Source: Sympetrum striolatum (taxonomy: Eukaryota; Arthropoda; Insecta; Odonata; Libellulidae). From it: a DNA stretch of 64,000 bases. Positions 35,265 through 46,785 of the stretch are shown piece by piece (within the stretch, counting starts at the first letter, position 1; every line of letters starts with the position of its first letter). The stretch spans positions 1-64,000 of the forward strand of contig CANPUZ010000057.1 in NCBI GenBank assembly GCA_947579665.1, written 5' to 3'. A program made the translations under genes and the position numbers. Below the pieces are notes generated by a model. The model ran no database searches, had not been told where the DNA came from, and saw only the letters and a program-made list of their open reading frames with translations.

Positions 35265-36495
35265 TTTCACACATAGTTAGAGATGGTGATCTTCTGTGGT
35301 ACTCCATAGTAAGTTCACCAGGAAGGCTCGGGTTCGATGCCAGACGATTACATTGCAGCGAATTTTAAGAATATTTTCAAAATTTTTTTTTACTTTCTCC
35401 ATATACGAAGTATAGAGAAGTATTGTTTTCATGAAAAAAATCGACTTCGAGATTTCAACGGAAATACATGTTTTGTGGTCCCTAGAACACGTTTTGACCA
35501 TTTTCGGAATGATGTCTGTGTGTATGTGTGTGTGTGTATGTGTGTATGTGTGCTTGTGGGCGCTCTAACGTGAAAACTATTAGTAGTATCAATACCAAAA
35601 TTCATATAAAGTACTGTGGTGTGTGCTGTCAAAGTTGATTAGTTTTTGGAGTAAATCCGTTAACCGGAAGTCGAGCTTCATTCATCAAAGCTCATTTCCG
35701 GTTTTCACAATATCTCCGTAAATGTGATATATAGGTATATTGTATACCTAATAAAAGTTTTAGATAATGAAATTTACTATAACTTTTGAATTTAACATAT
35801 TTTTGTATCACTGATTGTGTAGGAGTTATTCGTGAAATACCGATAAACCGGAAGTAGCTGTTATGTACTTTGTGGGCGCTCTAACATAAAAACTATTAGT
35901 TGGATCGACACCAAATTTCATATATATTATTTTGGTTGGTGTTGTTAGAGTTGATTAGTTTTTGGAATAAATCGGTTCACCGGAAGTCGAGCTTCATTTT
36001 TCAAAGCTCATTTCCGGTTTTCGAAATATCTCTATAAATATTATATTAAGGTATAAACTATGTAAAAAAAAGTTTTAGAAAATTGATTTTACTATAAATT
36101 TTGTATGAAACATATTTTTTTATCACTGATTGTGTAGGAGTAATTTGTGAAATACTGATAAACCGGAAGTTGCTGATTATGTACGTCGTGGGCGCTCTCG
36201 GCGCTGGGGCGAAAGGTTATTTCATCGTTTTTCATCGAAAATGTCCCGAAAAACATTATTTATAATGTTTGTGACGTAAAAGATAGTATGATATAAATTA
36301 ATCACTTATCTTCCAAGTTTAGATTGAATATAGAGTTCGAAAATACTGTCGTAGATAAATATTTACATCTTATATATGGAGAAAGTCATGTGCTGGCAAC
36401 ATCAGATTTTTTCTTTTGAGGACCGTCCCGATATGATGCCGATATGAAATTAGTGTTGTCGATCTGCTTGCAGTATTCAAGCTACATTTTACTCG
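35265..36495 (+). mobile_element. Helitron 3' part (copy IV), split by a HINE
   Basis: 35265-35385 and 36410-36495 together match the last 230 bp of copy I. They include one box (GGGTTCGATGCC near 35331), the hairpin 36466-36482 (one mismatch) and the end CTCG followed by T. The HINE 35382-36412 is inserted in its T-run. Confidence 0.75.
35382..36412 (-). mobile_element. HINE-like element nested in the Helitron
   Basis: A full reverse copy: hairpin at left, TG repeat at 35513-35550, two internal units, 5' tip at right. Comparison with the uninterrupted Helitron I shows the target was a run of T's, so this copy documents the insertion preference. Confidence 0.8.
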
Positions 36496-36496
36496 T

Positions 36497-36550
36497 ACCT
36501 ATCTATATATATCCATGAATGAATCCGGAGAAGCATCTATATATAATAGA
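36497..36550 (-). mobile_element. Isolated Helitron 5' end fragment
   Basis: The first 54 nt of the Helitron family, TCTATTATATATAGA then CTTCTCCGG, lie on the minus strand and abut the 3' end of copy IV with one base between. This is a tail-to-tail arrangement. Confidence 0.7.
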
Positions 36551-36784
36551 TTTAGATTTTTCACAACCCACACACATTACATGCAGGCCCGTGTGCACGG
36601 GGGGGGTTTCAAACCCCTCCCCCATGAGAATCCTTCATACAAAAAGTTCCACGAATGATGAATTGAAGATAAAATGAAATTATTATATTTAATTGTTTTA
36701 AATTGAAAATTTGTTGTTAAATTTGAATTTGTTGAATTTGTAAATAAATAAATAAACCCCTGCCTTAGCTATACAGCCGGTGAT

Positions 36785-37610
36785 TTAAATACACTGTACA
36801 GACAGATGCAGAATGATTTAAATAAGCTACAGCATTGGTTTTCTGCAAATTCTATGTCATTGAGCGATAAAACAAAATTTATTCAATTTAGTTTGAGGAA
36901 AGGTACAGTTGGACTAAATAATCTGTATTATAGATGCATGAAATGTGTATAAGAAAATCTTTCTTCATGTCCATATTGCATACCAACTCAAAGGGTTGAT
37001 TACATCAAATATTTGGGAATTTATTTTGATGAGAACCAAAACTGGAAACAACATATTGATAAATTGTATTCTGAGACAATTTCATCAATTAGGAAATTTT
37101 ATTTATTAAAATATGTATGTCCATATACTGTATAAATTGAGGTGTATCATGCTCTAGTGAACTCGAGGCTGCAATATGGTATTGTTTGTTGGGGGGGTGC
37201 ATTCATTACCAATTTAAAGCCATTAATAGTGGCACAGAAGAAAATTATTCGAGTTATGCCAAGAGGGCATAGTACTGTGCATTCTTTTCCTCCATTTTTT
37301 AAGGCAAAAATTTCGGCACTGAGACATCTATTTGTATATAAAGTGTTGAGGATGTACTATAATCGTGGCGGTGTTTAAAATAAACCATCACCGTATATAT
37401 TAAGATCTAAACAAACGATAATCCCAAAATCCAACTGTGAATTCTTTAGATATTCTTTTTTGTATATTAGTTCAAAATGTTTTTGTTATTTACCGGAGAA
37501 TATAACCACTGCTACAAAAGAAATTAAGTTTATAAAATTAATTAAGGAGTATTTATTTAAATATGATGGTATTGAATTTATGTTTAAAAAAATTGTATGA
37601 AAGCTATTTT
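36785..37610 (+). pseudogene. Jockey/CR1-type reverse transcriptase C-terminal remnant
   Basis: One frame with three internal stops gives the thumb and C-terminal region: LNKLQHWFSANSMSLSDKTK, then VDYIKYLGIYFDENQNWK, then YHALVNSRLQYGIVCWGG, and a tail ending LPENITTA...FMFKKIV. The order and wording are diagnostic of non-LTR RT C-termini. The YADD catalytic region and the endonuclease are missing. A hAT-like MITE end (caggcccgtgtgcacgg) lies just upstream at 36584. Confidence 0.8.
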
Positions 37611-37935
37611 GTTGAATTTTATGATTTCATTATTATAATTTATTTTGTATTTTTTAATACGCATGGTCTACATTTTATTTTATTTTATGAAACAAATTAA
37701 ATGGCTTGTTTATTATTTGCCAAGTAAATGAAGAGTCGGTACCCACGAAACAGGTGGCTGTCACCTTAGGGGTGTACGAGGGTTGTCCGTATAATAAGGT
37801 TCCCATGGCCCTTCAGTCCTGAAAAGCGCTGTTACGGTGGCTCCCGCGATTTTTTAGTTTATCTGGGTTCCCTTACTCCAAATCCCTTCCCTAGCGAGCT
37901 GCCTGCGGTGCTCGGTCTTGGCTTGGCAGCCGTAC

Positions 37936-40900
37936 GTGATGGATCTCCCCCTCACTTCGTCCGCCAGATGTAAGCTGCGCTCGGTGATCCGTTTCCTGTC
38001 TCCAAAAGACATTGCACCGGTAGAAATCCATTCCCAGCTATGCAAAATCTATGGAGACATGTGTATGAGCGTACAACACGTGCGCAACTGGTGCAGAGAG
38101 TACAAGAACGGGCGTACTGACGTCCATGATGAGGAGCATTCCGGACGGCCATCTGTTTCTGATGAAACAATCGCAGAAGTGGGGACAGCGGTACTCTCAG
38201 ATCGAAGAGTGACGGTTCGTGAGCTCTCCGAAATGATCCTTGATGTCAGCAAAACCTCTATTGACAAGATTTTGACGGAGCATCTAGGGTAATCTAAGGT
38301 GGGTGCCAAGAATGTTGACCGAAGATCACAAACGTCTACGCGTTGAAGCCTTGGCAGAAAATTTGGATAGGGTATTGTCAAACACCCACCCTACAGCCCG
38401 GACTTAGCTCCAAGTGACTACCATCTCTTCCCTAACATGAAGAAACACCTGGGCTTCGAGTGTGTAACTATCACTTCGAGTGAGAAGTCCCAAAACAGTG
38501 AGAAGTCGGCCATGTTTTCGCAGTAACGCGCGAGATCTCAAAAAAGCATTTTTAGATCTCACTAAGTATCGAAACGAGTGTGAGAACGTAACGATCTCAA
38601 AAAAGGTGTAGTTACGTCGTTACCGGCAGTGACAGGCATCTTATTTTGGCTGCGGTTTTGGAGGAGAGACGTAGGAAAAGGAATTATTTAAGAGTAACGA
38701 GAAGGAGATTGATAGTATAGATAGACAGTAACAATCCCTTCGATGTGGCGGACAGCAATTTTATCAAATTATATCGCATCCCTAAAGTTATTGAGGAATT
38801 ATCGGATTCTTTGCCGCCCGCTCGAAGATGCACGTCAATACTTCCACATATTCTAGTAAATACACACGGTGCTTTACTTTTATAGAATCAATAAATAGCC
38901 ATTAATTGTGAATAAAATAGTCACCTTACAATTAAGAATTTTCATTTAGAATCTTATCAGTGAAAACGTTTTTAAGATCGTTCATTCTTGACAAATGTAA
39001 GCTTAAAATCAATATCTTCGGTATTTGTCAGTGTTACATCTTTAGATTTTTGAACTAACTGCTTATACATTGTGAAATCAAAACACTTCGAGTAATAAGC
39101 CAAGTAATTTATTAATAGACGATTGTAATTCACGTTTGAATCAGTGTGTTTGCCTTAAGTGTGTCGCACTAGAGTGAATTTAATATTATTAGTATATGCT
39201 TTGGTGAAAATTTGGGTAAAATTATCGGAAATCGGGCTATTTCTAGTAAAAGAAAAAAATTCCCAAACAGTCCTAAACAATAGTTTTACCATAAATTTGT
39301 GTACTCTTCTTCTCGTAGGCGTTTTTCTACACATTTAAGCTATGAATATTTTTTTAATTCAATCCATCACCAGTTTAATCTTATTAGTAAATAATAATCA
39401 TAAATAATGTTTTATTTGATATTGAAAAGGAAAAAATTTGTCGTGGATACAAAAAACGTAAGTGAATCTTAGGAAATATGTATTATTCACAGCATTAACC
39501 CTGTCACAAATAAAATAGATGTGAAAAACTAGTGAGAATCTACTGATAGAAATAACTGAAAGGTGTAAAAGAGATACTTTTATCATAAATACATTGCATT
39601 CTAAAGATGAATGACAATCTTCTATCTCCTATCCTTTGATTGGGAAAGTAGTGTATTCCACCGCTGATATGATACTTTCTTTAATACTATTAGTTTATTT
39701 ATCTATGTATTTTATTGCACAAAGCATGAGCAGTTCAACGATTTATGCACAAAGAAGATATACATCTAAAGAAGCTGATAATTCGCTTACATATATAAAA
39801 AGAATATGCCCACTTAAGAGCTAAGAAGAAACTATAATACAAATATACATCTTTATATTCATGAGAAACATTAATAGTACTAACTTTGGTAAAATAAATT
39901 TCTAAATCAAGACATCAATTCATAAGTATGTAATGAATACCACTTTTAATGTATTTAACAATGCCTGAACTCCTAATACCCTTGGGATCAACCATGTTGA
40001 GCCTATTTTGAAGTCTTGTAGCATATGTTTTGAATGATAGACCAATTTCAACTTTAATCCTGTCTAGCTTAATTATTGCCTTTGATTATTAAACACATCC
40101 AAACACTTTAATGTCAATAAAAAGGATTGTTTTCACCTGGGACATTCAGCATGATTCAATCACCAAAAATCTGGTTACATATTATAGTAAATCTTAAAAA
40201 CATTTTAAGATGGTGTTCAGATGGACGCTATATATAGAAAATTAAAGAAAGCTAATGATTCTATCAGCATTAATCACTTATTTGGTAAGCTACATTGATA
40301 GGTTATCCTGCCAAACTGAAAGAAAGCTTGTCGTGAGAATTAGATATCTTAATTCTTGTGAATCTATCTAGTTCTGTGTTTTTACAATTAGCACCTTCCT
40401 CCACAAATATTTGCGACACATGGACCAAAATCTACATGGGATCAAATAAACACAATGAATCCAGCTCATTTCCTCGCTTTCAAACATTCTAACTAATTTA
40501 GAATTTCGTATAAATATTGTATAGTTCAAAACTTACTACTTCACATTTGTTACTACATTATAGATAAAAGCTTAACCTATTCTACTGTTGGTGTACATGA
40601 AAATAATTGGTAGACTAATATATATGCGTAAAAAAACGATCTTTTCCGTTCAAATCCAATTGTCTACTCAAACTGTTACACGGAGAGAAATAAATAGACT
40701 CGTTATAAGGTAATTACATAAGTTACAGAACACATTGACTTATTTTCTTAAGGTTTAATGCCTATATAATTACCGTATTACACATATCACGCATATCATT
40801 TGCATAATACAGGTAAATCGTAGAAATTTAATTGACTTTCATGCCTTATTTACTACTAACAGCAGCCGAAAATTACATTTCTATGACGACTTCCGCCCAC

Positions 40901-41192
40901 TTTTGTGCATGATTTGGCAACGCTGTTCCTAACAGATGTCACCGAAATAGAACGGCGCGATATTAGGTTAAATCGTTCCGACATCGCTTTTCATCCAGTG
41001 ACAAACGTTACGTTCTCACTAAAATTACGCACTCGCAGCCCTGGGTGGAACGCATTTCAGCAACAGAGAAGAGCTGGAAGAACCGGTTCTCAGGTTTCTG
41101 CGTGGCTTGGCGGCAGATTTTTTGACTCGGGCATTCAGAAGCTCGTACAACGCATGCAGTAATGCATTGACCTCAGTGGCGACTATGTAGAA
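37936..41192 (+). pseudogene. Mariner transposase pseudogene (SETMAR-type)
   Basis: The N-terminal part encodes the paired-like HTH region: SVIRFLSPKDIAPVEIHSQL, NWCREYKNGRTDVHDEEHSG, and RELSEMILDVSKTSIDKIL. A WVPKMLTE-like stretch follows in a shifted frame. The sequence then jumps straight to 'YSPDLAPSDYHLF...KKHLG', so two of the three catalytic aspartates are lost by an internal deletion. After the inserted element, the C-terminus resumes at 41046 (REELEEP, then GIQKLVQRM...CIDLSGDYVEK in a mix of frames). It is non-functional. Confidence 0.85.
38454..41039. mobile_element. Unclassified 2.6-kb TIR element inside the mariner
   Basis: The mariner sequence is interrupted between two copies of CCTGGG (38448-38453 and 41040-41045). 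The insert's ends are inverted: CTTCGAGTGTGTAA and the complement CTGCGAGTGCGTAA. Subterminal words TGAGAACGTAACG (38581-38593) and its complement (about 41006-41018) are also inverted, and GTGAGAAGTC words repeat near the left end. The 2.6-kb body is AT-rich with no ORF that I recognise, so it is non-autonomous. A 6-bp duplication does not point to a common superfamily. Confidence 0.75.
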
Positions 41193-41299
41193 AAATAGGT
41201 AAAAGTCTGAACTTTCCAAAAATGTATGCATTCATGGAATTAAACATGTTTTCACTGTGAAAAAACACTGAGAACCTTATTTTACGAACAACCCTCGTA

Positions 41300-42171
41300 T
41301 AAAATGTAATTTATGAAGGGCGGAGGAATAAAAAGATTTTATTATTATTATTATTATTATATGTAAATGATATCAAACATAACCTGGGAAATAATCATTC
41401 AGATAAGCATTATGATGCAAAATTCATAGCAGAATACGAAAAGGCTGATTCGGTGCAGGGGCCCAGGCGTAAATTTTGGGGGGGGGGACTTCCGGGAAGG
41501 GCCACAGCGAGTGGGGGGGATCAAGGGGTTCACCCCCCACTCAAAGTTTGGGGTACGTCTTAAGTGAACCTCCCGAAAATAATAATATTATAAATAATAG
41601 TAAGTGTTATTTTTCACTGACAATAGGGGTAGAGTCCGACCCCCCTCCGAGTGAACACCTAAAAATTACTACGAAAGAAAATCAATGACGAAAATATTTA
41701 TGACAGTTAACTGGCTATAAACTAAAACTTACCTTGCAAAATTAACTGTAATTACCAGTTCGTAGGAAGAAAGAGGAGGTCGTAGCCGAAGCGTACTCTC
41801 AGCTGTCCGATGCGACACTAAAATGAACTTTAGCTTCAGTCGTTCGAGGGAGAAGTAGACATAGTAGAACTTCGAGTGCAAAGCAGTCGCCGATTTCATA
41901 CATTGTGTTTCTTCCCTACAACTTGGCGTTACAATGTTGTCTCACGGTCGGTATCGCCACCGCATGCGACTGAATGGCGGCTGCGTCCAGTGGCGCGTCT
42001 CATTTTGTGCTGCTACTTGTGTGAACTCCTCCATTTGAAACAATGTTCAGCTCTGAACGACTTGGAAGCAGCGCAGAGTGGCCTCGTGTAAAGGGACAAC
42101 AAGAGCATGTAGCAACATTTACCCCAACAACCGTCACGTGACATCTATAGACGACGCTCGGTTTATAAGTA
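41300..42171. other. Anonymous DNA, locally GC-richer
   Basis: 41338-41361 is an ATT repeat. 41450-41650 is G/C-rich and resembles a hAT-type MITE end. 41740-42165 is notably less AT-rich than its surroundings, but I see no definite gene. Confidence 0.35.
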
Positions 42172-42670
42172 CAGTGGTACCTCGGTTAACGACACTAATC
42201 CATTCCAGGATAATCGTCGTTAACCAAAACCGTCGTTATCCAAGGTGTGATTTTCCACAGGTATAATAATGGTAATGGATTACCGTATTTCCCGGCGTCG
42301 AGGATGCACCCCAGTTATTGGAAGCAAAACTTATAATATTTACCGATTTAACTCCGGTGAGACAACATGTGCCTATGTGAATTAGCTACAATTTAGCATT
42401 ACACTATTTTTAATACTATCCGCTAGCTGCTATTCAGTATGTTTTTATTATGTAACATCGTAACGTACACCAAATATTAGTTTATAATAGAGTGATTAAA
42501 AATAGAAACACGTGAAACTCCGGAAAGACCAATCGACGAGGCGTCCTAAGCCAAATCCTACGTCCTTACCCAAGATATTTTTTTGGTTACAGCAACTCCT
42601 CGTTAACCTAGTCCGTCGTTAACTAAGGCCATCGTTAACTAAGGCCGTCGTTAACCAAGGTACCACTGTA
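42170..42670. mobile_element. Tigger/pogo-type MITE
   Basis: TIRs CAGTGGTACCTCGGTTAACG (42172) and its complement ending 42668 are flanked by TA. GTTAACGAC-type words are repeated internally near both ends. There is no transposase. CAGT tips and TA duplication fit the Tc1-mariner/pogo group. Confidence 0.8.
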
Positions 42671-42762
42671 TTAAATTATTGGCCTCGGAAAATATATTCT
42701 CTTGGATTTGGAATGGGGAAATTACCCCCCCAAAAGGAGGATAGGAAAAGCCCCAATTATCC

Positions 42763-43113
42763 ATCATTGACAGGGGCGTATTTACCAGTACGCCAACTAC
42801 GCCATGGCGTAGGGCGGCAGCTCCCAGAGGGCGGCACGAGTCCCGATATTCTATTTTTTTAGTTTTTCTAATTTATTTTTTTTGGAACAGTTTCCATCCT
42901 CAATTCATTTCCATCAATTCAAACCCCAGCGTGTGTTCCCTTTTAGAAAAAAATAGTTCCGCCGTAAGCCGCCAGGAGCGCGGATTGTGTGTTTACATCA
43001 TAGAGTAAGGATATGGTTTACATTGAAAATGGAGAAAATTAATTCCTTAAGTGGGCGGCAGACGTTGACTGGCGTAGGGCGGCAAATGGGGTTAATACGC
43101 CCCTGATCATCGA
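42763..43113. mobile_element. hAT-type MITE (335 bp)
   Basis: The element is 42771-43105, with tips CAGGGGCGTATTTACC and the complement of CAGGGGCGTATTAACC. It is flanked by an 8-bp duplication with one mismatch (ATCATTGA and ATCATCGA). Internal 'agggcggca' repeats are present. CAGGGGCG tips and an 8-bp duplication are typical of hAT. Confidence 0.88.
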
Positions 43114-43386
43114 ATGAAAAATCAAAGAGAACATCTGAGCTGATAGAACCACAAAGAGCAAATGAATGCCCAGAAGTGATAGTCCTTTTAGAGGATGATA
43201 ATCCTAAGAAATGTGAAAATATTTAAAAGAAAGAGGATGAATATGAGTTAAACTCAGGTTTATCAAAGAACGAAATTGAAGTCATAGTTTCCTCACAAAT
43301 AAAAAATGAAAATCACTTGGGTGGAGATCAAGGAAAGGGGAGGTTGGATGAGATTCATAATAATAGTCCAGGAATTCTATAATATA

Positions 43387-44844
43387 CGAGTAAAATGTAG
43401 CAAGCAGATCGACAACACTTATTACATATCTGCATTATATCGGGAATAGTTCTCAAATAAAAAAAAGGATTCAAAATATTCTTAATCTACGCTGTAATTT
43501 AATTGTCTGGCATCGAACCTGGGTCTTCGTTGTGATACTTACTATACAGCAAAACAGAAGATCACCATCTCTAATTATGCATGAAAATTCTAGCAGAAAT
43601 ATTGGCTGCTACCGCCTCAAACGACGCGACGTCCTACTTTTCCCTTATATTCCTTAAGTGAGAAATTATAATCTGCTCTGGCATCGAACCCAGGAACATC
43701 ATGGTCTTATCTTTTTTTTCTTCTTAAACCAAGTCGTAATATACATCTTCTATCTAAGCAAGAACTTCCTATTATTTCGATAAGTGCATCAAAATAAATA
43801 ATGAAAACTACCTCAATGTATTTTAAAAGGGGGATATATTTACCGCCTGGCTTTGAACCAGGGTCTTTCTGGTAATATTTTCTATGCAGCACAACGCAAG
43901 ATTTACATTTTTAACTATGTGTAATAATTCAAGCAGAAACATTGGCTGCAACTGTCTGAAACGACGTCTTACTATTCACGAATGTAATGGCTCTCTGGAT
44001 TCGAACCAAGGATGATCTTGGAAGTCTAAAACATGTTTTTAAAATGTATTTATGATCTCTATCTATATGCCGAATTTCAAGTTTTAATATTATTGGGAAA
44101 GGGTTAAAAATAATTCTTAAAAAACGGATCAGTTACTGATTGTAGAGACGCCTGGTGTCGAACCCAGGACACATTGGTAGCTGTGAATGCACAGTTTGAT
44201 TTGTATGGACTTGATCTTATTTCATGCAAAGTTTGAAGTCAATATCATGCCGGGAAGTACCTAAAATTTGCTTCCGTTATCTCCGTAAGAAAAGCATTGA
44301 GGAGTACAAATGGCCCTCTGGGATCGAACCAAGGACCATCACCAAATATGTAAAATACGATTATGAAATATATTTATGATCTATAATCACATGCCGAAAT
44401 TCAAGTTTCCAAGACATTGAAAAAGGGTCCAAAAAAATTTTTAAAATCTCAACAATACATGTTAAACGGCCGATTTTTGCCCTGACCTAGCATCGAACCA
44501 AGGATAATCATCGATAATGTCTTAATGGTTTTCGTTGTATATGCACGGCTTCTAGCAATCCCTCGAATTTCAACACTCTACTTTTCCGGGAAGTGCCTTA
44601 AAAAAATAATTCGAAAATCCCCACCATGTATCTTTATGGAGAAAATCAGGACTTTGGGGCCCTCTGGAATTGAACCCATGACATTAAGGATCAAAGTCGC
44701 TTTTTTCCTGGGGGTTTCATGTTATGGCCAATATGTCGTAAAAATTTCAAGTCAATGACGCTTGTGGTTTAGCCTATGAATTAGTATCCTTTCTATATAC
44801 CTATCTATATGAATGAATCCGGAGAAGGAATTATATATAATAGA
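43387..44844 (-). mobile_element. Non-autonomous Helitron with eight-unit box array, copy II
   Basis: On the minus strand it begins TCTATTATATATAATTCC (44844 leftward, preceded by A) and ends TTTTACTCG followed by T. Between lie eight diverged tandem units, each with one box (complement of GGTTCGANNCC) at 43509, 43680, 43858, 43997, 44154, 44320, 44489 and 44666, a spacing of 139-178 bp. The 3' hairpin has lost one arm here. It has the most units of any copy in the window. Confidence 0.82.
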
Positions 44845-45189
44845 TAGATTGCAACAATGAGAAGTTTTCCTGAGACACCAAAGATATCAAACGAAGGCAA
44901 ATTTTCTAATCAATCCTCAGTAAAGCAAGAAAATATAGTATCAACTGAATCATTATCAAAATTCAATGCCGATTTATCGTGTTCAGTTGCAAGTCAGAAA
45001 AATAAGGGAATCAAAACTCAAATAGCTCTCTCAAAGAATCCCTTTTGCGTCAATTATCTAAATACTACTAATTAAATTATGACAATAACTCAGAAGGTTT
45101 GATTTTAAGACCTCGGTCAACCCCAACAAATGCTTCTTCTGAGATTTGAAAAAGGTCTAGTGAAAATAATATCTACATTAATCTGATAT

Positions 45190-45552
45190 TTAGGTATATA
45201 CAATTATTTATTAAAGTTTTAGAAAATGTAATTTACTATAACTTTTGCATGAAACATATTTTTTATCACTGATTGTTTAGGAGTTATTCGTGAAATACTG
45301 ATAAACCGGAAGTTGCTGATTATGTACTTTGTGGGCGCTCTGGGCGAAAGGCCAATTTCATTGTTTTTCATCGAACATGTCCCGAAAAACATTATTTATA
45401 ATGTTTGTGACGTAAAAAATAAATGTATATAAATTATAATCACTTATCTTCCAAGTTTAGATTGAATCTAGAGTTCGAAAATACTGTCATAGATAAATAT
45501 TTACATCTTATAAATGGAGAAAATCATGTGCTGGCCACATCAGATTTTTCTA
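45190..45552 (-). mobile_element. HINE-like fragment, reverse
   Basis: One unit with 'ataaaccggaagttgctg' and the family 5' tip (complement of TCTGATGTGGCCAGCACATG) at the right. The 3' hairpin half is absent. Confidence 0.65.
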
Positions 45553-45979
45553 ATTATTTTACATTCTTCAAGCAAATGAATACGATAATCTACTATTGAA
45601 TTTCAGAAGAATTAATAGATTTAGAAACGAGAAATCAAAATTTTTATTTCGTATAATTTTCAATGGCAATCTAGCGCCATTCTAAAAATAACCCATTTTA
45701 ATTTAATAAAGGGACTAGTTATTAGAAAGACAAATGAGCATAACTAAATCTTTGAACACAAAAACTTTCCTTTATGATGAATTTAAATTATTTACCTTCA
45801 TAACTATATCTGTTACTAGCAAAGCAATCTTTAATGAGTCCATTACAAGATGTCTGTCTTATATTGCTTTTGGGAGCATCTGCTAGGTTCAATCAGTCTA
45901 GTTGAGACCCCCACAAGTAGTAAAAGAGAGTCAGTGGCTATTTAAGTTGGTAAGTTGTTCAACATTCAATTACTCAACA

Positions 45980-46785
45980 TCTATTATATTTATTAAATAT
46001 TCATGGATATAGATAGGATACTAATTCACAGGCTAAACCACAAGCGTCATTGACATGAAATTTTTATGACATATTGGCCATGACATGTAACCGCCAGAAA
46101 ATTTCTGATTCTGAAATTCAGTGTCATGGGTTCGATTCCAGAGGGCCCCAAAGTCCTGATTTTTTCCATTTAATTGCATTGCTTATATTTTTGGGAATTT
46201 TTAAAAAATATTTCCCGGATAAGTAGAGAATTAAAACTCAAGGAGCCTAAATATATGCTCATGATATATAGAAAACATAAATGAGTTTCACGGAAAAAAT
46301 CCTGGGTTCGATGCTAGGATGATGCAAATATCTGCCTTTTAAAATAAATTGAGGTAGAATTTCATTATTTTTTTTGATGCACTTATCGAAAGGATAGGAA
46401 GTTCTTGCTTATATGGAAGATGTTTATTAAGACTAGGGTTTTGAAAAGAAAATAGATAAGACCGTACTGTTCCTGGGTTCGATGCCATAGCACATTAAAA
46501 TTTCTCTCATAAGGAATATATGGGAAAAGTAGGACGTCATTTGAGGCAGTTGCAGCCAATATTTCTGCTTGAGTTTTCACACATAGCTAAAGACAGTTAT
46601 CTTCTGTTGTGATGCATAATAAGTTCCACCAGAAAGACCCGGGTTCGAAGCCGGACGGATAAATTGCAGGGAAGTTTTAGAATATTTTCAATACTTTTTC
46701 TACTTTTGAGGACCCTCTCGATTTGAGATCGACTTGAAATTTGTGTTATCAACATGCTTGCAGAATGCAAGCAACGTTTTACTCA
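45980..46785 (+). mobile_element. Non-autonomous Helitron with box array, copy III
   Basis: It starts TCTATTATATTTATT after A and ends with hairpin GCTTGCA-GAA-TGCAAGC (46756-46772), then CTCA followed by T. The hairpin stem is fully conserved while its loop differs from copy I. There are four boxes, at 46128, 46304, 46475 and 46641, spaced 166-176 bp. Confidence 0.82.

Larger units (their letters stand above)
37775..41299 (+). mobile_element. Mariner element, deleted and split by another element
   Basis: TIRs of about 26 bp: CGAGGGTTGTCCGTATAATA at 37777 and its diverged complement ending 41297, flanked by TA (37775-37776 and 41298-41299). Without the insert at 38454-41039 only about 930 bp remain, shorter than the usual 1.3 kb, because the catalytic core is deleted. 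Confidence 0.85.
42676..45145 (+). pseudogene. Coding remnant of unknown gene broken by two transposons
   Basis: With the hAT MITE (42771-43105) and one target copy set aside, a frame starting near 42690 runs to about 43381 with a single stop. Sample words: GKLPPQKEDRKSPN before the MITE; SELIEPQRANECPEVIVLLE and NEIEVIVSSQIKNENH after it. After the Helitron (43387-44844), a further open frame (44857-45072) carries SFPETPKISNEGKFSNQSSV, and a shifted one (45074-45145) carries NNSEGLILRPRSTPTNASSE. The composition is hydrophilic and Ser/Asn/Glu-rich like a disordered protein; I recognise no domain. It may be an exon or retrocopy of a host gene, or a TE ORF. Confidence 0.4.
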
